This document shows, piece after piece, positions 8,190 through 15,582 of a stretch of 64,000 nucleotides of DNA. Both the position numbers and the translations under genes were made by a program. The DNA comes from Micromonospora aurantiaca ATCC 27029 (lineage in GTDB: Bacteria > Actinomycetota > Actinomycetes > Mycobacteriales > Micromonosporaceae): positions 3,790,001 to 3,854,000 of the forward strand of contig NC_014391.1 of the NCBI RefSeq assembly GCF_000145235.1. Reading direction: 5' to 3'. The stretch's first letter is position 1. Every line of letters starts with the position of its first letter. Below the pieces are notes generated by a model. It did not search any database. It was given only the letters and a program-made list of their open reading frames with translations, and was not told the origin of the DNA.

Positions 8190-9389
8190 TCAACCCTTCA
8201 CGCAGACGACCTGCTTGAGGTGGGCGACCACCTCGACCAGGTCCTCCTGCTGGGCCATCACCTCGGTGATGTCCTTGTACGCGCCGGGGATCTCGTCGAC
8301 CACACCGGCGTCCTTGCGGCACTCCACCCCGGCGGTCTGCGCGGCCAGGTCCGCGGTGCTGTACGTCCGCTTCGCCTGCCCCCGCGACATCCGCCGCCCG
8401 GCGCCGTGCGACGCCGAGCAGTACGCGTCGAGGTTCCCCTTCCCGCGCACGATGTACGAGCCGGTGCCCATCGAGCCCGGGATGATGCCCAGGTCACCCC
8501 GGCCGGCCCGGATCGCGCCCTTGCGGGTCACCAGCACGTCCACCCCGTCGTAGCTCTCCTCCGCCACGTAGTTGTGGTGGCAGGAGATCGGCTCGTCGTA
8601 GCCGGCGTGCGGGAACGCCTCCCGGACCACCTGGCAGAGCAGGGCGAGCATGACCGCCCGGTTACGCCGGGCGTACTCCTGCGCCCACCACAGGTCCCGC
8701 CGGTACGCCTCCATCTCGGGCGTGCCGGCGAGGAACACCGCGAGGTCCCGGTCCGGCAGGTCGGTGTTGTGCGGCAGGCCGCGCGCCACCGCCATGTGCC
8801 GCTCGGCCAGCTCCTTGCCGATGTTGCGGGAACCGGAGTGCAGCATCAGCCAGACCCGGCCGTCGTCCGCGCCACCCTGCTCCAGGCAGACCTCGATGAA
8901 GTGGTTGCCGCCGCCGAGCGTCCCGAGCTGCCGCTGCGCCCGCGTCTGGAGCTGCGCCACCTTCCGGTCCAGCGTCCCGAACCGCCGCCAGAACTCGTCC
9001 CAGCCCGCCTGCTCCAGCCCCCGGACCCGGCGCGGATCGACGGCGTCGTCACGCATCGCGAAGCCGACCGGGATCGCCGCCTCGATCGCCGACCGCAGCG
9101 GCGCGAGGTCGTCGGGCAGGTCGGCGGCGGTCAGCGAGGTCCGCACCGCCGACATGCCGCAGCCGATGTCCACGCCGACCGCGGCCGGCGACACGGCCTG
9201 CCGCATCGCGATCACCGAGCCGACAGTGGCGCCCTTGCCGAAGTGCACGTCCGGCATCACCGCGACGCCCTGCACCCACGGCAGCGCGCCGATGTTGCGC
9301 AGCTGCCGGGCCGCCTGCGCCTCGATCGCGTACGGGTCGGTCCAGACCCGGACCGGTGCCCGGGTACCGGCCAGCGGGGTGAAACCCAT
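8190..9389 (-). CDS. rtcB: RtcB RNA ligase (tRNA-splicing/repair ligase)
   Basis: The 399-residue protein has all hallmarks of RtcB: MPDVHFGKG (residues 45-53), the metal Cys in VDIGCGM (Cys77), GGGNHFIE (159-166), HSGSRN (184-189), HHNY (271-274) and CSASHGAGR, whose His328 is the expected guanylylated residue. RtcB joins RNA 3'-phosphate or 2',3'-cyclic phosphate ends to 5'-OH ends using GTP and Mn2+, repairing or splicing tRNAs. I place the start at 9389 because AAGGAG sits seven bases before this ATG; an upstream in-frame ATG at 9407 lacks one. Only about 30 bases separate it from a tRNA gene on the same strand, so both may share a transcript. No archease gene is seen here. Confidence 0.95.
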   Translation of the reverse strand: MGFTPLAGTRAPVRVWTDPYAIEAQAARQLRNIGALPWVQGVAVMPDVHFGKGATVGSVIAMRQAVSPAAVGVDIGCGMSAVRTSLTAADLPDDLAPLRSAIEAAIPVGFAMRDDAVDPRRVRGLEQAGWDEFWRRFGTLDRKVAQLQTRAQRQLGTLGGGNHFIEVCLEQGGADDGRVWLMLHSGSRNIGKELAERHMAVARGLPHNTDLPDRDLAVFLAGTPEMEAYRRDLWWAQEYARRNRAVMLALLCQVVREAFPHAGYDEPISCHHNYVAEESYDGVDVLVTRKGAIRAGRGDLGIIPGSMGTGSYIVRGKGNLDAYCSASHGAGRRMSRGQAKRTYSTADLAAQTAGVECRKDAGVVDEIPGAYKDITEVMAQQEDLVEVVAHLKQVVCVKG

Positions 9390-9419
9390 CGTCGTCTCCT
9401 TGCTCATGTCCGTCTGACG

Positions 9420-9492
9420 TAGGCCGTACGGGACTCGAACCCGTAGCCTCCCGGGTGAGAACCGGGTGAGCTGCCAATTGCTCCAACGGCCC
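9420..9492 (-). tRNA. tRNA-Glu, anticodon CUC
   Basis: The reverse strand folds into a complete 73-nt cloverleaf. The acceptor stem is GGGCCGU with ACGGCCU, so the first pair is G1-U72. The D stem is GAGC/GCUC, the anticodon stem CCCGG/CCGGG with loop UUCUCAC (anticodon CUC, reading GAG), and the T arm ACGGG-UUCGAGU-CCCGU; the discriminator base is A. No CCA is encoded. The G-U first pair is unusual for a main tRNA-Glu, so this may be a divergent or specialised copy. It lies immediately upstream of rtcB. Confidence 0.9.
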
Positions 9493-9866
9493 TCCGGCGG
9501 CGTGACGCCGTCGGCGGATTCACCCCGGACACGGAGAACCGCCCGGCTCCGGTCTGGGGCGGGCGGTTCGCGCGGATCGTCGCGCCGGCGCTAGACGCGC
9601 CACCACCCTGGTTGCCACTGCCGTCGCCGGCCCGTGCCCGATTCGGGCAGCAGGACACCGGCGCGCGGCGCTTGCCGCTCGGCGCGGGTGCGGTTCTGCT
9701 GCGACACGGTGGACTCCCCTGGTGGACCAGAACGTTGCCGCTCACGGTACGGCCGCCGCGCACCGGCGGCAACGTGAATTTGCGAGTGAAGCCCTCGTAT
9801 GAAGGAGGTCTCTGCCGAGAGATCAACTTCACGAGGGGCTTCACGTGAGTGCCAGCGGCAGACCCG
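9493..9866. other. Gene-free interval with two inverted repeats
   Basis: This stretch of about 370 bases, upstream of the tRNA, has no convincing coding frame. It contains a 10-bp inverted repeat (GAACCGCCCG at 9536-9545 with CGGGCGGTTC at 9560-9569) and the long nested hairpin at 9786-9844. The promoter for the tRNA-rtcB unit should lie at its left end, but no clear -35/-10 pair stands out. Confidence 0.5.
9786..9844. repeat. Long nested inverted repeat (59 nt)
   Basis: The outer arms GTGAAGCCCTCGT (9786-9798) and ACGAGGGGCTTCAC (9831-9844) pair with one bulged base. Inside them GAAG/CTTC and GGTCTCT/AGAGATC continue the stem, giving a nearly full-length hairpin with a GCCG-type loop. It lies about 20 bases beyond the original 3' end of the broken HAD gene, so it may be that gene's terminator. 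The length and base-pairing also fit the folded remnant of a small mobile element. Confidence 0.55.
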
Positions 9867-10541
9867 TCAGGACGGAACTTGGGCAAGCCTGAGCACGTAT
9901 TCGAATCCGCGTTTCTGCGCGGGCGAATCCACCATTGGCAGGATCAGCGCTGGTATGCCGGCGGAAACCGATCAGCCGTCGCCAGCGGGATGATCACCGA
10001 CCATCAGGGTCTGGCCCGGTGCCGTATGGAGGGCTGCGAGGGCGGCGCCCCAGATCCGAGGGTCCGGTTTGACGAAGCCGACCTCGTAGGACAGTACGAA
10101 CGCATCGACATAGCCGTCGAGTCCGTGCCGCACAAAGCACTTGCGGATGTCCCAGCCGACGTTGCTGACGACGCCGATGCGAACACCGCTGTCACGCAAT
10201 GCGGACAGCGTGGCGACGGTGTCGGCGTACGGCTCGATTGCTTCGGCGTGTGTTTCGTGCATGACCGATGTCAGCGCCTGGTCAACCCCAGGAATCTGTT
10301 CCAGCACGGTGAGGATCGCCCGATCCCAGACTCGCGGATCCAGATCTCGGGCGATGTGGGCCGGATCCGTGGCCGTCTCCCGCAACAGTGCCGCGAAGTC
10401 GCCAGCAATACGGTGCGCCTCGCCAGCAGCCAATGCCCGGTCGATCGATGCCGCCGCGTTGCCCACCCAACGCTCCGAGTCTCTGGCGAACAGAGTCCAG
10501 GCGAAGTCGAACAGTACTGTCGTCACGCGCCTGGCGGTCAT
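9867..10541 (-). pseudogene. HAD-family hydrolase interrupted by an in-frame TGA
   Basis: The intact part, 10541 to the TGA at 9972-9974, encodes 189 residues of a HAD phosphatase: motif I VLFDFAWTLF, motif II VVSNVGWD, motif III FVKPDPRIW and motif IV LMVGDHPAGDG. It stops within the loop after motif IV. In the same frame beyond the TGA the sequence continues as SVSAGIPALILP and on for about 34 residues to a TGA at 9867-9869, exactly the C-terminal strand HAD proteins need. A point mutation from a sense codon would explain this. The second Asp of DxDxT is Ala here, as in some family members. The start is leaderless-like (TAGGGT six bases upstream). Confidence 0.8.
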
Positions 10542-10617
10542 CGCATCACCCTAGATCGACACGACGCGTCCGGGAGCGGCGGTCGACCTGGATCGGGCAG
10601 GGCTGGGGTGCCCGGTC

Positions 10618-11010
10618 TCACCCGGCGTGCGCCACCGGGTGGCGCCGCATCTCCTCCATGAACGGGTAGCGCGCGGTCAGCTCGGCGAGCGTGATGCCGG
10701 CCCGCCACGCGGCCGCCACCTGCGCGACCTGGAGCAGGTCGGTGGCGTCGCCCCGGGCCTGGACGTCGCCGTCCACCCGCAGGTCGATCATGAAGTAGCG
10801 GGCCTGGGAGCCGAGGCTGACGCAGACCACGCCCCGGGCGGAGGTCATCTCGGCGCAGGTGAACCGGCTGCGCCCCTGCTCGGGCGCGGTCACCTCGCCC
10901 ACGTCGAGCTGGTGCGCGGCGGCGGTCGCCACGAGCGCGGGGGCGAGACCGCCGGGCTCGACCAGGTCCGGGTAGAGGCGCACACCCAGTGCGGCCGACA
11001 CGTCGCTCAT
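10618..11010 (-). CDS. Hypothetical protein, unknown function
   Basis: The 130-residue protein starts at 11010 with GGGAG properly spaced upstream. It has no membrane segment or signal peptide and no motif I recognise. The centre contains SRFTCAEMTSARGVVCVSLGSQARYFMIDLRV, a beta-rich stretch, and the C-terminus is helical (LLQVAQVAAAWRAGITLAELTARYPFMEEM). The neighbours (broken HAD gene, divergent esterase) give no clue to its role. Confidence 0.7.
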   Translation of the reverse strand: MSDVSAALGVRLYPDLVEPGGLAPALVATAAAHQLDVGEVTAPEQGRSRFTCAEMTSARGVVCVSLGSQARYFMIDLRVDGDVQARGDATDLLQVAQVAAAWRAGITLAELTARYPFMEEMRRHPVAHAG

Positions 11011-11157
11011 GACTGACTCCCACTTCCTCGTGACAGAGACCAGCAGCGCGCAGGTTACGAGTGTGTTTCCGGCACGCACGGCCATCTTTTCCCGTGCGAC
11101 GGTCCCGGGGCAATAGGAACGCCCTCATCGAACCCCTCCGAGGTACGCTGCCGCCTC

Positions 11158-11931
11158 ATGGCGCTGATCCGGTGTGACTTCTTCTCCGAGGCGTTGGGCA
11201 TGGGCACGTCGATGACGGTGCTGCTGCCCGATCGCGGCGCGGCCGGGATCGGCGTGCCGGGCGCCGCCTCCGACGGCGACCCGCCGGTGCTCTACCTGTT
11301 GCACGGCCTGACCGACGACGACACGGTGTGGACCCGGCGCACCTCGATCGAGCGGTACGTGGCGCCGCTCGGGCTGGCCGTGGTGATGCCGCAGGTGCAG
11401 CGGAGCTTCTACTGCGACGAGGCGCACGGCAACCGGTACTGGACGTTCCTCAGCGAGGAGCTGCCCGAGGTGTGCCGGTCGTTCTTCCGGCTGTCCACGC
11501 GGCGGGAGGACACGTTCGTCGCGGGCCTGTCGATGGGCGGCTACGGGGCGATGAAGTGGGCGCTGCGCCACCCGGAGCGGTTCGCGGCGGCGGCCAGCCT
11601 GTCCGGCGCGCTGGACGTGACGCGCCGCCGCCACCATGCGACCCGTCCGGTCGACCCGGCGGTGTGGCGCACCGTCTGGGGTGACGGCCCGGTGCCCGCC
11701 GACGACGACACGGTGGGGCTGCTGGAGCGCTCCGGCGACGACCGGCCGGCGCTCTACGTCGCCTGCGGCACCGAGGACTTCCTGTACGAGGACAGCATGC
11801 GGTTCCTCGACGTGGCCCGGAAGCGCGACCTGCCGGTCACCGTCGACTTCGGCCCGGGTGACCACGACTGGGCGTACTGGGACGCGCGGATCTCCGACGT
11901 GCTGGCCTGGCTGCCGCTGCGCACGCGCTGA
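11158..11931 (+). CDS. Alpha/beta-hydrolase esterase (tributyrin esterase / EstA-like)
   Basis: The 257-residue protein belongs to the esterase-D / antigen-85-like branch: VLYLLHGLTDDDTVW forms the oxyanion region, GLSMGGYGAMKWAL supplies the nucleophilic Ser, and DFGPGDHDWAYWD near the C-terminus supplies the catalytic His, with Asp expected in CGTEDFLYED. It lacks a signal peptide, so it acts in the cytoplasm. It should hydrolyse short acyl esters or S-formyl-type thioesters. Confidence 0.88.
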   Translation: MALIRCDFFSEALGMGTSMTVLLPDRGAAGIGVPGAASDGDPPVLYLLHGLTDDDTVWTRRTSIERYVAPLGLAVVMPQVQRSFYCDEAHGNRYWTFLSEELPEVCRSFFRLSTRREDTFVAGLSMGGYGAMKWALRHPERFAAAASLSGALDVTRRRHHATRPVDPAVWRTVWGDGPVPADDDTVGLLERSGDDRPALYVACGTEDFLYEDSMRFLDVARKRDLPVTVDFGPGDHDWAYWDARISDVLAWLPLRTR

Positions 11932-11955
11932 CCGGTGCGCGGGCGCTGAGCGGGC

Positions 11956-12462
11956 TCAGACGCCCACGGTGCCGTCGACCGCCTCGCGGATCAGGTCGGC
12001 GTGCCCGTTGTGGCGGGCGTACTCGTGCAGCATGTGCAGCATGACCAGGCGCAGCGAGACGTCCTCGCCCCAGCGTGCCTGGTGGCCGGTGACGTCGAGC
12101 GACTCGGCCTCCCGCTCGATGCGCCGGGCGTGCTCGATCTCCCGCTGCCACGCCTCGAACGCCTCCGCCGCATCGGCGTCGCGGGCGTCGTACGCCTGCT
12201 GGAAGTCGCCGCTGTCCGACCACACCAGCGGTACGTCCTCGGCGGCGATGACCCGGCGGAACCAGGTGCGCTCCACCTCCGCCATGTGGCGGACCAGGCC
12301 GAGCAGGGACAGCGTGGACGGCGGCGACGCCTGCCGGCGCAACTGCTCGTCGGTCAGCCCCTCGCACTTGAGGGCCAGCGTGGCCCGGTGGAAGTCGAGG
12401 AAGGCGCGCAACGACTCCCGTTCGTCCGCGAGCAGCGGCGGGCCGATCCGTTCGGTCTCCAT
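11956..12462 (-). CDS. DinB-like (DUF664) metal-binding protein
   Basis: This 168-residue four-helix protein matches the DinB/DUF664 family: the first conserved His is in LLGLVRHMAEVERTWF and the last pair in LHMLHEYARHNGHADLIRE, expected to bind a divalent metal. Family members include thiol-dependent transferases (mycothiol- or bacillithiol-linked), but the reaction here is unknown. I start it at 12462, where TAGGCT lies eight bases upstream as in a leaderless mRNA; longer starts run into the VanX gene. Confidence 0.85.
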   Translation of the reverse strand: METERIGPPLLADERESLRAFLDFHRATLALKCEGLTDEQLRRQASPPSTLSLLGLVRHMAEVERTWFRRVIAAEDVPLVWSDSGDFQQAYDARDADAAEAFEAWQREIEHARRIEREAESLDVTGHQARWGEDVSLRLVMLHMLHEYARHNGHADLIREAVDGTVGV

Positions 12463-12506
12463 GAGCGTCGAGCCTAGCCGCAATCGATCATGGTGGAACG
12501 ACCGCG

Positions 12507-13328
12507 TCACCGCAGTGACGAACCGGCCACCGGGAAGTCGAACCAGGTGTCCGGGTACGGCTCGTCCACGTACCGGTAGTGCCACCACTCCAGCGGATAG
12601 TTCTCGAAGCCCTGCTCGGACATCAGCCGGCGCAGCAGGTCCCTGTTGTTCCGGGCGGTGTCGCTGATCCGCGCGTCGGCGGTGTGGGCGCGCGGGTCGA
12701 AGCAGTCGAACCCGGTGCCCATGTCGATCGAGTCGTCGGCGAAGCGGCGCCCGGCCGGGTCGGTGCAGGGCACGAGCGGCTGGCCGGGCGTGTACGCGGC
12801 CTGCGGGGGCCCGGAGACCGGAACCAGGGTCAGGTCGACCGTGCTGCCCCGGCTGTGCGCGGTGGGCGCGCCGATGTAGCCGTCGGCGAACAGCCGGTCC
12901 TTGGCTACGCCGGGATAGAACTCCCCCTTCATCCGCTGCTCGCCGGGGAGTTTCGCCCAGGCGACGAAGTCGTCAGCGGCGCGCTGCGGGCGGTAGCAGT
13001 CGTACACCTTGAGGCTGTGCCCGCCGGCGAGCGCGGCGGTCTGCACCCGGTGCAGCGCCTGCGCCGCCGGGCGGGTGAGCAGGCAGCGCGGCTCGGCGTA
13101 CCCGTCGACGGGACGGCCGACGAAGTTGTGCGGGCCCGCGTACCGGATGTCGGTCCGGACGGTGGGGTCGACGGTGGTGAGGTCCACGACGTCCGCCGGG
13201 GCCCGGGGGCCGGTCGGGGTGGGTGAGGGCGGCGCGGACGGCGACGGGGACGGCGCGGGCCGCTGGCAGGCGGCGAGCAGCGCGGCCGCGACGGCCAGGA
13301 CCGCCGTCGCGCGCATGCCGGTGCCCAT
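12507..13328 (-). CDS. D-alanyl-D-alanine dipeptidase, VanX-type lipoprotein
   Basis: The N-terminus ends in the lipobox LLAAC, so the 273-residue product should be a lipoprotein on the outer face of the membrane, tethered through a Pro/Ser-rich linker. The catalytic domain has VanX motifs: YRPQRA (substrate Arg), HSRGSTVDLTL (zinc His and Asp) and PLEWWHYRY (catalytic Glu and third zinc ligand). VanX enzymes cut D-Ala-D-Ala. An exported lipoprotein version outside a van cluster is more likely used in wall turnover than in glycopeptide resistance. The start is leaderless-like (TAGACA six bases upstream). Confidence 0.92.
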   Translation of the reverse strand: MGTGMRATAVLAVAAALLAACQRPAPSPSPSAPPSPTPTGPRAPADVVDLTTVDPTVRTDIRYAGPHNFVGRPVDGYAEPRCLLTRPAAQALHRVQTAALAGGHSLKVYDCYRPQRAADDFVAWAKLPGEQRMKGEFYPGVAKDRLFADGYIGAPTAHSRGSTVDLTLVPVSGPPQAAYTPGQPLVPCTDPAGRRFADDSIDMGTGFDCFDPRAHTADARISDTARNNRDLLRRLMSEQGFENYPLEWWHYRYVDEPYPDTWFDFPVAGSSLR

Positions 13329-13376
13329 CCGCCGTGTCTACCAGCCCGGGCGGGCCGGCATCGGCGGAACCGGTGG

Positions 13377-14342
13377 TCAGCCGCCCAGCACGGTACGCAG
13401 GAAGTCGACGGCGGCGGCGTCGTCGTCGATGCCGCCCGCCTCGTGGCCGTTGAACCGCCACACCGTCAGATCCTTGTCGCCCCGGTAGTCGTGGTAGGCG
13501 GCGTAGACGGTGGACGGCGGCGTGATCTCGTCCATCAGCGCGACGGAGAACCGGGCCGGCACTGTGGCGCGGCGGGCGAACGCGACGGCGTCGACGTAGC
13601 CGAGCGTGCGCAGCGCCTGCTCCTCGCGGTCGCGGTGCACGGCGAGGTAGTCGCGGATCTCCCGGTACGGCGTGGCGTCGGTGATCGTGATCGCGCGTGG
13701 GATGTCGCAGAGGAACGGCACGTGCGCGACAGCCGCGCGGACCCGCGGGGCCAGCGCGGCGGCGGCGAGCGCGGCGGCGCCGCCCTGACTGTGACCGAGT
13801 ACGGCGAGCCGGTCCGGGTCGACAGCGGGCAGCTCGCACGCGGCGTCCACGGCGCGGACCGCGTCGGTGAGGAAGCGCCGGTAGTAGTACTTGTTCGGGT
13901 CCTCGATGCCCCGGGTGGCCATGCCCGGCGCCTGCGGTCCGGCGGCGGCGACGTCGGGTGTGTCGCCCCGGCTCCACCCCGAGCCCTGGCCGCGCGTGTC
14001 CATCTGGAGGTGCGCGAAGCCGGCCGCGGACCAGAGCAGGTTCTCCAGCGCGTGGCCGCGCCCGCCGCCGTACCCGACGTACTGCACGATCGTGGGCAGC
14101 GGCTCCGTCGCGCCGCGCGGCACCCGCAGCCAGGCGCGGATCGGCTGTCCGGCGAAGCCGGGGAAGGTGACGTCGAAGACGTCGACAGCGGTCAGCGGCG
14201 TGGGCAGCGGCGTCGCCGTCACGGGGTCGCCGCAGGAGCGCGCCTGTGCCAGAGTGTCAGCCCAGAAGGCGTCGAAGTCCGGAGGCTCGTGCAGGTCGCT
14301 GCGGTAGGTGCGGAGTTCGGCCTCGGTCAGGTCGGTGAACAC
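13377..14342 (-). CDS. Acetyl xylan esterase / cephalosporin C deacetylase family hydrolase
   Basis: The 321-residue protein follows the AXE1 family throughout: the N-terminal PPDFDAFWADTL segment, the oxyanion-loop pattern VGYGGGRGHALE, MDTRGQGSGWS, the nucleophile GHSQGGAAALAAA, catalytic Asp in ALMDEITPPSTVYAAYH and His in FNGHEAGG. It removes acetyl groups from small sugar esters such as xylo-oligosaccharides. It has no signal peptide, so it acts on imported oligosaccharides. A LacI-type regulator is transcribed divergently and probably controls it. Confidence 0.92.
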   Translation of the reverse strand: MFTDLTEAELRTYRSDLHEPPDFDAFWADTLAQARSCGDPVTATPLPTPLTAVDVFDVTFPGFAGQPIRAWLRVPRGATEPLPTIVQYVGYGGGRGHALENLLWSAAGFAHLQMDTRGQGSGWSRGDTPDVAAAGPQAPGMATRGIEDPNKYYYRRFLTDAVRAVDAACELPAVDPDRLAVLGHSQGGAAALAAAALAPRVRAAVAHVPFLCDIPRAITITDATPYREIRDYLAVHRDREEQALRTLGYVDAVAFARRATVPARFSVALMDEITPPSTVYAAYHDYRGDKDLTVWRFNGHEAGGIDDDAAAVDFLRTVLGG

Positions 14343-14410
14343 GCCTCGGTTTTCCTCGTCGTTCGTCGGGGGTGGACGGCGAGCCGTCGGAAGATGACGG
14401 GCGCATTTCC

Positions 14411-14421
14411 GGAACGTTTCC
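14411..14421. promoter_or_regulatory. Candidate LacI-family operator in divergent promoter
   Basis: GGAACGTTTCC, an imperfect palindrome with a central CG as LacI/GalR operators have, lies 69 bases upstream of the esterase start (14342) and 121 bases before the regulator GTG. Its flanks (TTTCC and CGCAA) extend the symmetry only weakly. Confidence 0.35.
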
Positions 14422-14541
14422 GCAACTCGTGCGAACGCTAGGGCCGGTCCGGCCTGTCGTCAAGCCCTCGGCGTACGGCAAGATGTGCGTGGGGCGGGAC
14501 GGTCTACCGGTCGGTTCCGGCAGCCGGCGAAGGGAACACGG

Positions 14542-15567
14542 GTGAGCGCGGACGACGAGCGCAGGGTGACCATCACCGCGATCGCACGGGAGGCCGGCGT
14601 CTCGGTCCCGACCGTGTCGCGCGTGCTCAACGGGCGGTCCGACGTCGCGCCGGACACCCGGGAACGGGTCGAGGAGCTGCTGCGCCACCACGGCTACCGC
14701 CGCCGCGGCAGCCGTACCGTGCGCCGGGCGGACCTGGTCGACCTGGTCTTCAACGACCTGGACAGCCCGTGGGCGGTGGAGATCATCCGCGGCGTGGAGG
14801 ACGTCAGCCACGCCGCCGGGGTGGGCACCGTCGTCTCGGCGATCCACCGCGAGTCCAGCTCCACCCGGCAGTGGCTGCACAACCTGCGCGCCCGCGCGTC
14901 CGACGGCGTGATCGTGGTGACCTCGCACCTGAGCCCGGCCGTGCAGGCCCAGTTGCGGCGCCTCAACGTGCCGGTGGTGGTGGTCGACCCGGCGGCCGGC
15001 GTGGCCGCCACGGACGTGCCGGCGATCGGCGCCACCAACTGGACCGGCGGCCTGGCCGCCACCGAGCACCTGCTCAAGCTCGGCCACCGCCGGATCGGTT
15101 TCGTGGCCGGCCCGCCGCACCTGCTGTGCAGCCGGGCCCGGCTGGACGGCTACCGGGCCGCGCTGGCCGCCGCCGGAGTCGCCGCCGACGACCGGCTGGT
15201 GCAGCCCGGCGACTTCTACCACGCCTCCGGGTTCACCGCCGGTGGCGCGCTGCTCGACCTGGACGACCCGCCGACGGCCATCTTCGCCGCCAGCGACCAG
15301 ATGGCCTTCGGCGTGTACGAGGCGGTGCGCCGCCGCGGGCTGCGGGTCTGCGACGACGTGAGCGTGGTGGGCTTCGACGACCTGCCCGAGGCGCGGTGGG
15401 CCTCACCGCCGCTGACCACGGTGCGCCAGCCGCTGGTGGAGATGGGCCGGCTCGCCGCGCGTACGGTGCTGCGGCTGGCCCAGGGCGAGGAGATCGACTC
15501 GCCCCGGGTCGAGCTGGCCACCGAACTCGTGGTGCGGGACAGCACAGCGGGGCCCGCCTACCGCTGA
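14542..15567 (+). CDS. LacI/GalR-family transcriptional regulator
   Basis: The 341-residue protein has the classic N-terminal LacI helix-turn-helix and hinge helix: TITAIAREAGVSVPTVSRVLNG then PDTRERVEELL. The periplasmic-binding-protein-like effector domain contains DLVFNDLDSPW, GHRRIGFVAGPP and DDVSVVGFDDLPEARWASPPLTTVRQP near the end. I use the GTG at 14542, preceded by GAAGGGA. It is likely a sugar-responsive repressor of the divergent deacetylase gene. The residue set for a particular sugar cannot be read. Confidence 0.93.
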   Translation: MSADDERRVTITAIAREAGVSVPTVSRVLNGRSDVAPDTRERVEELLRHHGYRRRGSRTVRRADLVDLVFNDLDSPWAVEIIRGVEDVSHAAGVGTVVSAIHRESSSTRQWLHNLRARASDGVIVVTSHLSPAVQAQLRRLNVPVVVVDPAAGVAATDVPAIGATNWTGGLAATEHLLKLGHRRIGFVAGPPHLLCSRARLDGYRAALAAAGVAADDRLVQPGDFYHASGFTAGGALLDLDDPPTAIFAASDQMAFGVYEAVRRRGLRVCDDVSVVGFDDLPEARWASPPLTTVRQPLVEMGRLAARTVLRLAQGEEIDSPRVELATELVVRDSTAGPAYR

Positions 15568-15582
15568 TCCGGGCCGCTCCTT

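Noticed and set aside
9404..9886. 160-residue minus-strand frame upstream of rtcB
   Set aside because: It runs through the tRNA and the long hairpin, and shows no protein motif.
9972..9974. TGA in the HAD gene read as selenocysteine
   Set aside because: I see no SECIS-like hairpin right after it, and the position lies in a loop with no role for selenium.
12507..13328. Glycopeptide-resistance (van) locus
   Set aside because: Only a VanX-type enzyme is present, as a lipoprotein; no vanH, vanA/D or vanRS genes adjoin it.
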